Positions 1 through 6,827 of a DNA stretch of 7,293 nucleotides are shown piece by piece. The position numbers and the translations under genes were made by a program. The notes under the pieces are model-generated. The model was not told where the DNA came from. It worked only from the letters and a program-made list of their open reading frames with translations, and did no database searches. The DNA comes from Candidatus Latescibacterota bacterium (lineage in GTDB: Bacteria > JAAXHH01 > JABIQT01), in contig JABIQT010000246.1 in NCBI GenBank assembly GCA_018667995.1, positions 1 to 7,293 on the forward strand. The letters run 5' to 3'. Position 1 is the first letter of the stretch. Every line of letters begins with the position of its first letter.

Positions 1-34
1 ACCTTAAACCCTACTCAATCTACCGTTATAGACC

Positions 35-1381
35 TTATCCGGACACGGCCTGATCGGCTGCTGCAGCTTCTGCCTGATCCGCCAACGCCCTCACATTATG
101 CTTTGACCGGAGTTTTATGTATACCATGACCAGCGCAACATAGATGCAGACAAGGATGCTTCCCTCTTGTCCCACATCCGAGAAGGACAGCGCAGCCTGC
201 ACGACAAGGACGCACATTCCCAGAACGCTGATGATTTTCAGATTGCCTTCTGACATCTTCATGGTGGCCTTCTCAAATACGTCTGGCATCTTCTTGCAGA
301 AAACGAATGCGGCAACGAGAGGTATAAAGTCGTAGATGAATACGAGCCCCCCACCCAACATGATGATGTAGCGCATATCCTTGTCTGCAATAATAGGTGC
401 CGCGCCGAGGAACAGCAGCATGGTCAAAAGAATGTGGGGGGTCTTGTATCTGTCATTTACCACGGCGATTCGCTTTGGTAGCCACCCATCTTCACAGGCG
501 ATGAGCACCGATTTCGTCGCCCAGGCAAATGTGGCATTCAGATTTGTGGCAAGCGCGAACAATCCCGCACCCACAATGAATGCCACATAGACCCAGTCTG
601 GAAGGATGGCCTTGGCCACCACGGACAGCGGCTGTCCAGAAGTCTGTTCTACGGGAAGAATACCCACTGCAACAATGGAAACGAGCGCGAAAAACACACC
701 GGCGGTCAGCGTGCTGTATATGATTGCTCGGGGCAGATCGCGCTGGGGATTCTTCATTTCGCCACCAAGCTCCGACACGTACTGCCCGCCTCCGGTTGCG
801 AAGGAAAGAACTACGCAGGCGAGACCGAACCCGTACCATCCGTTGGGAAGCAGACTGCCCTGACCGGAGAAGTTGGTATAGTCGACTTCCAGTATCCCGA
901 AGAACACCAGAGTGGATAGTCCGATAAGCAGCAGAACCATCATGATCTTCTGAACAATCGCCGCCTCCTTGACGCCGAACAGATTGACTACATAGAACAG
1001 GACGAGGATCCCAACGGCTACAACGCTCACATTAATCGACGGAATCAGTGCTGCCGCGTATTCTGCGAATCCCAGGGCAAATAGGGAAATCAAGATGTGT
1101 GTAATGAGCAACACGGCTAGATAGAAGAAGCCCACTTGGGGGCCCAGTATTCTCTTGCAGTAGACGTAGAGTCCACCCGTGGCCGGCATTGCGGATCCCA
1201 TAAAAGCTACCGGCATCTGCTTTATGAGGGACAGCACGGCTGAAAGAACAAAAGCAATGGGAACCGCATATCCGGTGTATCCGATGGCAATGCCTACCAG
1301 CACCATGATTCCGCCGCCAATAATCTGACCAAGAGCCAGCGAGAATACGTCCCAGAAGCTCAAATCTCGTTTTAACTGCAT
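35..1381 (-). CDS. APC-superfamily amino acid/polyamine permease
   Basis: This 448-residue inner-membrane protein should import or exchange amino acids or related amines by secondary transport; the substrate cannot be read from the sequence. Hydrophobic segments run from about residue 12 to 430, consistent with the 12-helix APC fold. The first helix carries the glycine-rich unwound stretch GQIIGGGI (residues 18-25). The conserved loop after helix 6 is visible as SELGGEMKNPQRDLPRAI (about 204-221), a hallmark of the family. The C-terminal tail is short, polar and Ala-rich. The ATG at 1381 is preceded by GGAGAG (plus-strand 1388-1393) with a 6-base spacer, which supports this start. The length is normal and the frame is intact. 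It is transcribed away from the PLP-enzyme relic, so the two may once have served the same amino acid pathway; that link is inference. Family assignment is secure. Confidence 0.93.
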   Translation of the reverse strand: MQLKRDLSFWDVFSLALGQIIGGGIMVLVGIAIGYTGYAVPIAFVLSAVLSLIKQMPVAFMGSAMPATGGLYVYCKRILGPQVGFFYLAVLLITHILISLFALGFAEYAAALIPSINVSVVAVGILVLFYVVNLFGVKEAAIVQKIMMVLLLIGLSTLVFFGILEVDYTNFSGQGSLLPNGWYGFGLACVVLSFATGGGQYVSELGGEMKNPQRDLPRAIIYSTLTAGVFFALVSIVAVGILPVEQTSGQPLSVVAKAILPDWVYVAFIVGAGLFALATNLNATFAWATKSVLIACEDGWLPKRIAVVNDRYKTPHILLTMLLFLGAAPIIADKDMRYIIMLGGGLVFIYDFIPLVAAFVFCKKMPDVFEKATMKMSEGNLKIISVLGMCVLVVQAALSFSDVGQEGSILVCIYVALVMVYIKLRSKHNVRALADQAEAAAADQAVSG

Positions 1382-1387
1382 TCCAAT

Positions 1388-1393
1388 CTCTCC
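1388..1393 (-). promoter_or_regulatory. Ribosome binding site of the permease gene
   Basis: On the minus strand this reads GGAGAG and lies 6 bases upstream of the ATG at 1381. It fixes the permease start at that ATG. Confidence 0.65.
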
Positions 1394-1619
1394 AGAATTA
1401 CAGGGCCTCTCCGGCGATAGACGTCCAAGGCGTCAATGGCGGAGAACCAGCATATGGATCTATATTGGTAAAGGGTAAATCATTCATAACCTTGCAATGC
1501 ACATCCATAGAGCCCGTGGTGAATCACCATAATGCGAACACCAATATGATGGCCACGAGGTCAGCGACGAGATCACACAATACATCCTGGTGGCTACAGA
1601 CGCGAGTGAATATCGTATC
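1394..1619. other. Spacer between permease and PLP-enzyme relic
   Basis: This stretch separates two divergently oriented units and should have held the permease promoter and the 5' part of the PLP enzyme gene. I see no confident promoter pair. No frame gives a convincing match to the missing N-terminal domain of the PLP enzyme, so that part is either deleted or decayed beyond recognition. Confidence 0.4.
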
Positions 1620-2508
1620 ATCACATTTTGTATGACGGACACCGTACAGCTCCACACACGATATGCTCGACCACAGACTGACAGACTATAGTATCACGAC
1701 TACATTCGTGGATATGTCCAACCCGGATTCTGTCACGGCTGCCATCCAGGATATCCCACTATTCCTGTATCTGGAGACCATATCAAACCCCACCATGAAA
1801 GTACCCGCCATATCGCCTCTTGGGGAACTGGTGCACCGTAGCGGGTTCATTGTCGTCTGCGACAATACCTTTGCCAGCCCGTTCGTCACGCGGCCGCTTG
1901 AGTGGGGGGGCGATCTTGTCCTACAGAGCGCTACGAAATTCATTGCGGTCACAGCGACGTGCTCGGCGGGGCAATCGGCTTGAAGTCGGGATTGTTGCCT
2001 GAGGATTTCATGGAGGAAATACGGTGGAACACCATGGTGAAACTTGGTTCACCGATCTCTCCATTCAACGCGTGGATATTGCTGCTTGGCGTCCAGATAC
2101 TGCATGTGCGTGTTGAGCGGCTATGTCAGACGGCTCTGGCTCTGGCCCGGAATCTGGAGAAGCATCCGAAAGTGAATCGTGCCTGGTATCCAGGATTGAT
2201 GTTCCATCCACAGCACAAGGTCGCACGTGCTCAGATGCCGAAATTCGGTGGCAGGCTATCATTTGACGTGAAGGATGCTACGACGGCGGTGACTGTGCTC
2301 GACAATCTGGAGCTCTGCGCATTTGCTGCCAGCTTGGGGGGGCGTGCGCACCACAACTCAGATTCCAGCCTCCAAGGCTTTTCTCGACATTCCAGAAGAA
2401 CAGCGTCTGCAGATGGGCATTACTAATGGTTTGATTCGTGTGTCGGCGGGACTGGAAGACTCTGAAGATCTGAAAGCAGATTTCGACAGGGCACGTTCGA
2501 TGATTTAG
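1620..2508 (+). pseudogene. Broken Cys/Met-metabolism PLP enzyme (cystathionine gamma-synthase/methionine gamma-lyase family)
   Basis: The intact enzyme would be a PLP-dependent protein of about 390 residues acting on sulfur amino acids. What remains is about the C-terminal 280. From 1663 one frame gives FVDMSNPDSV, YLETISNPTMKVPAI, VVCDNTFASPFVTRPLEWGG and the PLP-lysine motif SATKFI. Near 1945-1953 the frame shifts by one base, and GHSDVLGG, which should follow the lysine motif, continues in the frame running to about 2336. That frame includes SPFNAWILLLG, HVRVERL and FGGRLSFDV. At a run of seven G (2336-2342) it shifts back, giving MGITNGLIRVSAGLEDSEDL and a stop at 2506-2508. Six G would restore the frame. 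Upstream, a YxGGT-like piece (about 1630-1660) is in yet another frame and the N-terminal third is missing. The two later shifts alone could be sequencing errors, but the decayed 5' end argues for a true pseudogene. The exact reaction cannot be assigned within this family. Confidence 0.9.
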
Positions 2509-2522
2509 TTTTGCGAACAGAA

Positions 2523-2546
2523 CCCGGCATACCTTCGTGTGCCGGG
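2523..2546. terminator. Hairpin between convergent genes, likely terminator
   Basis: CCCGGCATAC (2523-2532) pairs with GTGTGCCGGG (2537-2546) around a CTTC loop, giving a 10-bp stem with one G-T wobble. It sits 14 bases after the stop of the plus-strand PLP relic and 17 bases beyond the stop of the minus-strand exported protein, so it can serve both. No clean T-tract follows on the plus strand; on the minus strand the hairpin is followed by TTCTGTT, a weak one. Terminator function is therefore inferred from stem strength and position. Confidence 0.65.
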
Positions 2547-2563
2547 GGCCATGCATAGGCCAA

Positions 2564-3403
2564 CTAACGTAATCTCTTCCGCAACGTGTGCTTGAACGGA
2601 ATCTTCACCTTGAAGACGCCTGGCCCCACTGCATTAAAGTGCCAGGACCTCATGCTCTCCGAAACAAACTCAGCCAATTCCTCGCCGCCTGCCGTGTTCT
2701 CAATCACTGTCGCACCAATTACGCGACCATTTCGTGAAACTGTCAACTGCATCACGATATCGCCACGTGCATAGGGATCTGACGAGGTATGCGTATCAAA
2801 ATAACTCCTGAATAGAGTCCAATTATCATTCACGGCGCTTTTGATACTGTAATAGGTGGAAGCCGCCTGAGGCAGTGAGGCCTCAAGCGCGAGCTCATCG
2901 AGGTCTGAAGGTGTGATTGGATCGACAGCGTCCAAATCAACCGGCTGCGTTTCTTCTCGAAGCTCGTGCTCAGAAGCGATCAGCCACGAATCTTGTGACC
3001 TGACCAGTACCATCTCTTTTCGGCTCTCACTCGCGTATCGGTCAGAACGGTATTCCTGTGTGAAAGACAGCCGAGCGTGCGTTTCATCCACGTACGTTAT
3101 GCTAAAGTCGCCGACACCAACCATAATGAATTCTGGCTTGGTCAGCCTGCTTTTCCGGTTTCTTTCCCACGACTCCCGAGAATTCCCGTTTTCGGGTACG
3201 AACGCCGGGGCGTAGCAAGCGAGATACGTTGTGGATTCTTGAGAAGACCATGCCTGGGCCCAATCTTCGACGGCCGATATGGCCTCTTGAGCCTGTGAAT
3301 ACTTCGGTGCCATGAGAGCATGTGCTTGTGGTGCCTCGGCCAGGATAACGCCTCCTAAAAGAAAGACAGTGACCGCTGGTATTATAAATCTATTGAAATT
3401 CAT
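2564..3403 (-). CDS. Exported NTF2-like plus TonB/AgmX C-terminal domain protein
   Basis: This 279-residue protein is probably periplasmic; its role is unknown. Residues 1-29 form a signal peptide with a basic start (MNFNRF), a hydrophobic core and an AHA cleavage site before Leu30. Residues about 35-147 resemble the NTF2-like domain found at the end of Cds6-type L,D-transpeptidase proteins: a helical start with VEDWAQAWSSQ, then strands ending in KEMVLVRSQDSWLIASE. An acidic linker (about 148-182) leads to residues 185-279, which match the TonB/AgmX-PglI C-terminal fold: GDIVMQLTVSRNGRVIGATV, then SMRSWHFNAVGPGVFKVKIPF. There is no TonB-type N-terminal anchor with a proline-rich spacer, so it is not a classical TonB. 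The start at ATG 3403 is chosen because GAGGAGG lies 6 bases upstream; a TTG five codons earlier, inside that site, is unlikely. The frame is intact. Domain calls are from pattern memory, the NTF2-like one being less certain. Confidence 0.85.
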   Translation of the reverse strand: MNFNRFIIPAVTVFLLGGVILAEAPQAHALMAPKYSQAQEAISAVEDWAQAWSSQESTTYLACYAPAFVPENGNSRESWERNRKSRLTKPEFIMVGVGDFSITYVDETHARLSFTQEYRSDRYASESRKEMVLVRSQDSWLIASEHELREETQPVDLDAVDPITPSDLDELALEASLPQAASTYYSIKSAVNDNWTLFRSYFDTHTSSDPYARGDIVMQLTVSRNGRVIGATVIENTAGGEELAEFVSESMRSWHFNAVGPGVFKVKIPFKHTLRKRLR

Positions 3404-3409
3404 CTTCAG

Positions 3410-3416
3410 CCTCCTC
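3410..3416 (-). promoter_or_regulatory. Ribosome binding site of the NTF2/TonB-like gene
   Basis: The minus strand reads GAGGAGG here, 6 bases before the ATG at 3403. It decides the start: the longer reading from a TTG at 3418 would overlap this site. Confidence 0.8.
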
Positions 3417-3646
3417 AAGAAAAAACTCGCTGCGAGAAACTATCACCGCGACATCAACGTTGCTGCTGTAGCTTGATTACAATTGAAGAATACCCCATTT
3501 GCCAGGCAGGTCCTATCGGGGATAGCCTTAGAGCACTGGGTATATTGCCCGGTTTTACGAATTAAATGGATGGGTTTCGTGCATGCGGGGATTCCGGCAG
3601 AGATGGTCTCGCCAATTGATACAGATAGATTAGGAAAACCGCAATA
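3417..3646. other. Divergent intergenic region
   Basis: This region lies between the divergent exported-protein gene and the small ORF at 3659 and should hold both promoters. A TTGCCA at about 3499 and a TATATT at about 3541 are possible promoter fragments, but they do not form a well-spaced pair. CTCGC-T-GCGAG at about 3426-3436 is a short perfect inverted repeat that could bind a regulator. None of these is strong. Confidence 0.3.
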
Positions 3647-3652
3647 GGAGGG
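3646..3652 (+). promoter_or_regulatory. Strong ribosome binding site before a small ORF
   Basis: AGGAGGG with a 6-base spacer to the ATG at 3659 is close to the ideal Shine-Dalgarno sequence. It is the main reason to believe that a small gene starts, or once started, at 3659. Confidence 0.7.
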
Positions 3653-3658
3653 TCCAAC

Positions 3659-3763
3659 ATGCCTACACCATCAAAGAAGAGCGTATTTCAAAGTCTGAAT
3701 GCTGGAACGGGGTGTTGCGCTGGATCGATCACTTCAGGATGTGCGCGCGGGGGCTATTTATGA
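3659..3763 (+). CDS. Small ORF, 34 residues, possibly the intact start of a frameshifted small gene
   Basis: I do not recognise this product. The ORF starts at an ATG with an excellent ribosome binding site and encodes a basic start, MPTPSKKSVFQSL, followed by a Gly/Ser/Cys-rich tail with Cys at 19, 20 and 28, ending GGYL before TGA. There is no signal peptide or membrane segment. Two readings are possible. It may be a true short peptide whose Cys/Ser/Thr-rich end could suggest a modified peptide, but no modification enzyme is visible in the window. Alternatively, the tail is a shadow of the frame beginning at 3699, which looks more protein-like (see the next entry), and a single indel near 3685-3700 has broken a gene of about 50 residues. 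I favour the second. It is divergent from the exported-protein gene and has no visible operon partner. Confidence 0.4.
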   Translation: MPTPSKKSVFQSLNAGTGCCAGSITSGCARGGYL

Positions 3764-3809
3764 GGAGAGAGGCTTGCCTCCGACTGTTGCTGAAGGCACT
3801 GCAGCGTAA
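3699..3809 (+). pseudogene. Probable out-of-frame 3' part of the small gene starting at 3659
   Basis: This frame reads from ATG 3699 to TAA 3807-3809 and encodes 36 residues including GVALDRSLQDVRAGAIYEER and GLPPTVAEGTAA. The composition is balanced and charged, as in a folded protein, unlike the Gly/Cys-rich overlapping frame. An in-frame TGA lies directly upstream (3696-3698) and there is no ribosome binding site at 3699, so it is unlikely to start here. Joined to the 3659 start across a one-base shift, it would make a small soluble protein of about 50 residues of unknown function. No family is recognised. Confidence 0.35.
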
Positions 3810-4201
3810 GTGAACCCCACTGAGACGACCAGTTCTTCAACACGGATAGCATGTGGGCTCGCAGCACAATCCGCACCGGCCGAAAGGATCAGCACGATCA
3901 TCAATGGAACAAAAGCCCCCAAAGGTTCCACAGTAAACGCGAGCTCGACCCAAAGCGCTGATCGTAGATCGGAACGGACCGAGCACCATATTCCTTTATT
4001 CAGATGATGCCCGGTTCTCGGGATACGGCTTCGCGATCGAGGCCAAGTGTGGTCACATTTGTTGGCACCACAGGCATCGAGAAATTGTACACCCACGATG
4101 CGTCGTAATCTCTTTTTTCGCACAAAGAGTCAACTAGCATCGACGAGGGCCGCGATTGCTGCCCGGTACGATGTCGGATCCTATCGCATGATTTGGACCG
4201 A
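3810..4201. other. Poorly coding stretch between the small ORF and the enolase-superfamily gene
   Basis: No ORF here has a ribosome binding site, a credible start or a recognisable family. The most protein-like run is on the plus strand at 3937-4203 and is described separately. The long minus-strand frame at 3758-4123 has unlikely composition and no start signal, and is rejected as a gene. No clear terminator for the minus-strand enzyme ending at 4202 was found. Confidence 0.4.
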
Positions 4202-4203
4202 CT
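3937..4203 (+). pseudogene. Possible gene remnant of unknown family
   Basis: One plus frame is open from 3937 to TAA 4201-4203 without a start codon and holds two protein-like pieces, STIFLYSDDARFSGYGFAIE (about 3982-4041) and RAAIAARYDVGSYRMIWTD near the end. The piece between them, rich in His and Arg, looks out of frame. In the neighbouring frame the same bases give VVTFVGTTGIEKLYTHDAS (about 4047-4103), which looks more natural. This pattern of plausible coding jumping between frames is what a decayed gene would show. I do not recognise the family, and chance cannot be excluded. Confidence 0.2.
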
Positions 4204-5455
4204 AAATGCCTACGATTACTGGATGCTGCGCGGCGCGCCCCAGTAATTCCGCGAACTCAGGTGAACCGTCGTCCTTGATGAGCTGTGTTCTACTGCCCCA
4301 ATCATCCACGGGCCGATTGCCGCCATGGAAGTAGATCCACTTCTGTGCGGTATTCTCAAAATAGATTTTCGTGCCGCCGGGGCGGGTCACCTCCACCAGA
4401 TGTTTCGGAAGCGAATGATCTGCCGTAGTGACACGATATCTTTCAAGAGCCTCTTCATCCAGCTCGATACCAAGACCGGGATTCTCGGGAACCTTCGCAT
4501 GGCCGTCCACCACGGGCATCCGTTCCTTCAAGAGCGAATGTTCGTACAGTTCATGGCAGGTTATGGTGGGCCACTGGGAATGGCTCAGAACCGCACTGAG
4601 ATGCAGCGATAGTGCTGTAGTTGGTGCTGCACCGACCATCTGAAGAAAAAATGGCATGTTCATGGCGGCAGCTGTGGCGCCCTGGCTCATGATCTGAGAC
4701 ACGCCGCCACCGATGACCCAGCCGTCGCAGACGCCACCCATCTCCAGTCCCTCTCTGGCTCCGATCGATCCATAGTGATGGGCAATAGCCGTTTCAATCT
4801 GGGAACGCAGGTAGTGGTTGCCAGAAGCATCATTTCGGGGAATTGGATCCTCGAAGATTTTTATCTTAGGATAGTCGCGTTCCAGTTCACGAAGCAGTGG
4901 AATAGCACTGCTGGCATTATTAAGGAAGGCATTCCAATCGGCATCAATGTGGAAATGGTCGGGCGTCACCTCACTGATTCTACGAACGGTTTCCCTCACA
5001 TCCCACCACGGTCGAGTCTTGATTTTGATCGAGGTGTAACCGAGCCCCACAGCTGTTCTTGCCTCCACCTCGTATTTCTCCGGTGACATGTCGTGGTCCC
5101 AGAAGGATATGGCACACCACTCCCGGTGTTTATCCCCCAGCAATCGGTACAGTGGCACACCCGCAACCTTACCGGCGGCGTCAAACAATGCCATTTGAAG
5201 ACCAGCGCCAAGGGAGTCATCCCACATAAGTTCGAAGGGAGATCGACCAAGAACACGCTCCTCATCTTTTACCCGGCCCCAAGTGTAGTTCTGAATCGTC
5301 TCTCCCCAGCCAATGATGCCCCCATCGACCTCTACGCGAGTGATCTCTAACTCAGACCAGGTGTGGATACCCGCCCTCTCCATTTCGGGTCGAATACGAT
5401 CCACAAAGGGGACCTGCAACGTAAATCGCTCTATTCCAGTGATCTTCGCGGTCAT
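4202..5455 (-). CDS. Enolase-superfamily enzyme, mandelate racemase/muconate lactonizing type
   Basis: This cytoplasmic 417-residue enzyme should abstract a proton next to a carboxylate of a hydroxy or sugar acid and then racemise, dehydrate or cycloisomerise it; the substrate is unknown. The N-terminal capping domain covers about 1-120 and the barrel about 125-350. The KxK base motif is K144-I-K146 (SIKIKTRPWW). Metal-ligand candidates are D171/D173 (HIDADWN) and E202 (FEDPIPR). D244 (CDGWVIGGG) and H301 (TCHELYE) fit the Asp-His dyad of the mandelate racemase subgroup. The usual third acidic ligand is not seen where expected; that place reads AIAHHYG (224-230). A C-terminal tail of about 65 residues after the barrel makes it longer than the usual 370-400. 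ATG 5455 is preferred because GAGG lies 5 bases upstream; a start at 5473 would add six residues and has only a weak site. It is single, with no operon partner. Confidence 0.9.
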   Translation of the reverse strand: MTAKITGIERFTLQVPFVDRIRPEMERAGIHTWSELEITRVEVDGGIIGWGETIQNYTWGRVKDEERVLGRSPFELMWDDSLGAGLQMALFDAAGKVAGVPLYRLLGDKHREWCAISFWDHDMSPEKYEVEARTAVGLGYTSIKIKTRPWWDVRETVRRISEVTPDHFHIDADWNAFLNNASSAIPLLRELERDYPKIKIFEDPIPRNDASGNHYLRSQIETAIAHHYGSIGAREGLEMGGVCDGWVIGGGVSQIMSQGATAAAMNMPFFLQMVGAAPTTALSLHLSAVLSHSQWPTITCHELYEHSLLKERMPVVDGHAKVPENPGLGIELDEEALERYRVTTADHSLPKHLVEVTRPGGTKIYFENTAQKWIYFHGGNRPVDDWGSRTQLIKDDGSPEFAELLGRAAQHPVIVGI

Positions 5456-5460
5456 AGTTT

Positions 5461-5464
5461 CCTC
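5461..5464 (-). promoter_or_regulatory. Ribosome binding site of the enolase-superfamily gene
   Basis: The minus strand reads GAGG, 5 bases before the ATG at 5455. It favours this start, giving MTAKITGIERF as is usual in the family, over the upstream in-frame ATG at 5473. Confidence 0.5.
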
Positions 5465-5931
5465 GTTTTCCATTTCTCTGTTTGGATGTAATTATGATTG
5501 GCCAGGTTATGTAGATACTTTCGCTCTGGCGCAAACGCGGGTATTGACGAAGCGCGTTCTCGGAGCTTCAAACCCGCCATTGGTAGCCGTAGCCGTATCC
5601 GGTCCGCCAACCGCTGCCCCCGGATCCAGAGCAAACTTGGTTATGTCGACATGGTGTGAATTAATGAAAAGACCAAGATAAACGCACTACGGTCAAAATT
5701 CAAGAGCGTGAACGGTTCTTTCAAACGGGCGTCTGGCCCCATTCTATCCCCAGCCCTTGCTCATCGACGCTCCGCGGACGGTCCAGGCATCTCATGACAT
5801 TCACCATCAGATATATTACCCACGTGTAACTCCTGTACGATCGGGCATCCCAGAAGCACATTGATGCTGAGCCGTTTCTCGTCCCTCTAAGATTGTATTG
5901 AGGGGGCAAGATGCCGATTCCGTTTAGGATC

Positions 5932-6168
5932 CTATGAACGGGGACATCGAGAGAAGTTGAGTCCCCAGAATCTCTTCCCGATCTCGCGATTATAGGAAGC
6001 ATGGTTGCTGCCATGGGCTATGTCGGCGATAGGGCCAAATTGCCAAGCCATGCCCCCCACCTCACTATGACGGATTACTCCTGTCGGGTGAATCATAGCC
6101 GGGCCAGAAAAGCTGCTCCCACCGCGCTTCACAATTGTAGCACCTACCACCTGAGCGAGGATAGCCAT
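5932..6168 (-). pseudogene. Possible nitrilase-family C-terminal fragment
   Basis: Read on the minus strand, this frame gives VKRGGSSFSGPAMIHPTGVI followed by FGPIADI and, later, REIGKRFWGLNF. The run GGSSF-x2-PAMIHPTGVI is like the segment in carbon-nitrogen hydrolases where a Gly-Gly-Ser is followed by a hydrophobic strand and Pro-Thr-Gly, and the later ADI and Arg/Phe-rich helix are in the expected order. The catalytic Glu, Lys and Cys lie in the parts of such enzymes that are absent here, and the upstream bases in this frame are closed by a stop. If the resemblance is real, this is a dead remnant. It could equally be chance. Confidence 0.2.
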
Positions 6169-6811
6169 CTTGAGACGGAAAGGGAACTATCGAGATACTA
6201 TACAAATAGGCCTTCTCCAGGTGAAATTGCTTCAAAGAGCCTGGGAAATGCCTGCTTCAGATATCACTCCAACACAATACCAGAGAACGACTTTCCAGAT
6301 TAGATCAATGATTGACAAACCTGAACAGAGAAGATAACTTAGTTGGCGCTGAAAGTAACCAAAGGGGCGGTGATTTCCGAGACCGCGCAGCTGCGGCCCC
6401 ATGCCTTGGATTCGTGGTTATTCATTCGCAGTTTGAATCCGGCCCACTAAAGTGGGAGCTTTGGTTCCGTGCAGGCTTGTATTGCTCTTCGATAACCGGA
6501 CCATATAGAGAAACCTTCAACATACGGATAGTCGAGATCTGCATATCAAGTTCGCGTGGCCAGGTGCTGGTGAAAATACCCCAGGTTTTTGAATTTTCCG
6601 CAGAAACGATGGATACCCCTGAAAATAGCCTAATCACACATAAATTGTCCCATGCGCTAATGAATTAACTGACGTATATCTTCCACTAGAGTGATGCGGC
6701 TCACAGAAATCCGTATGTAATTCTCCGTATTATGAAATACAATTCGCTATTATTCCATGTAGTATCACGACCATGCAACACCACAGCACTCGCGGGTGCC
6801 CACAAAAAAGC

Positions 6812-6820
6812 AAGGAAGGA
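6812..6820 (+). promoter_or_regulatory. Ribosome binding site of the ACP gene
   Basis: AAGGAAGGA lies 7 bases upstream of the ATG at 6828 and supports that start. Confidence 0.6.
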
Positions 6821-6827
6821 ATGATCC

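Larger units (their letters stand above)
5474..6827. other. Long stretch without a confident gene
   Basis: About 1.35 kb between the divergent enolase-superfamily gene and the ACP gene holds no frame with both a good start signal and a recognisable product. The longest plus frame, 6312-6668 (118 residues), lacks a ribosome binding site and resembles nothing I know. The minus frames at 5721-6014 and 6422-6637 are equally uninformative. A minus-strand piece at 5932-6168 faintly resembles a nitrilase and is listed separately. CCCTC and GAGGG around 5883-5905 form only a weak hairpin. The A/T-rich part at about 6715-6775 is the likely place for the ACP promoter (TATTAT and TAGTAT boxes are present), but no matching -35 box was seen. 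Confidence 0.5.

Noticed and set aside
492-839. 115-residue minus-strand ORF inside the permease gene
   Set aside because: It is an Arg/Cys/Ser-rich out-of-frame shadow of the well-supported permease.
2564-3418. Longer start (TTG at 3418) for the exported protein
   Set aside because: This start lies within the GAGGAGG site that serves the ATG at 3403, and the shorter product begins with a normal signal peptide.
3659-3763. Modified-peptide (RiPP) precursor
   Set aside because: The Cys/Ser/Thr tail is suggestive, but there is no modification enzyme, protease or exporter in the window and the tail is more easily explained as an out-of-frame reading.
3758-4123. 121-residue minus-strand ORF
   Set aside because: It lacks a ribosome binding site, starts with a very basic Arg-rich run, overlaps the better plus-strand small ORF and resembles no family.
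5721-6014. 97-residue minus-strand ORF as a continuation of the nitrilase-like piece
   Set aside because: Its sequence does not continue the expected C-terminal pattern after the possible frameshift near 5950.
6312-6668. 118-residue plus-strand ORF
   Set aside because: It is open by chance length, with no ribosome binding site before the ATG, no recognisable motif and no operon context.
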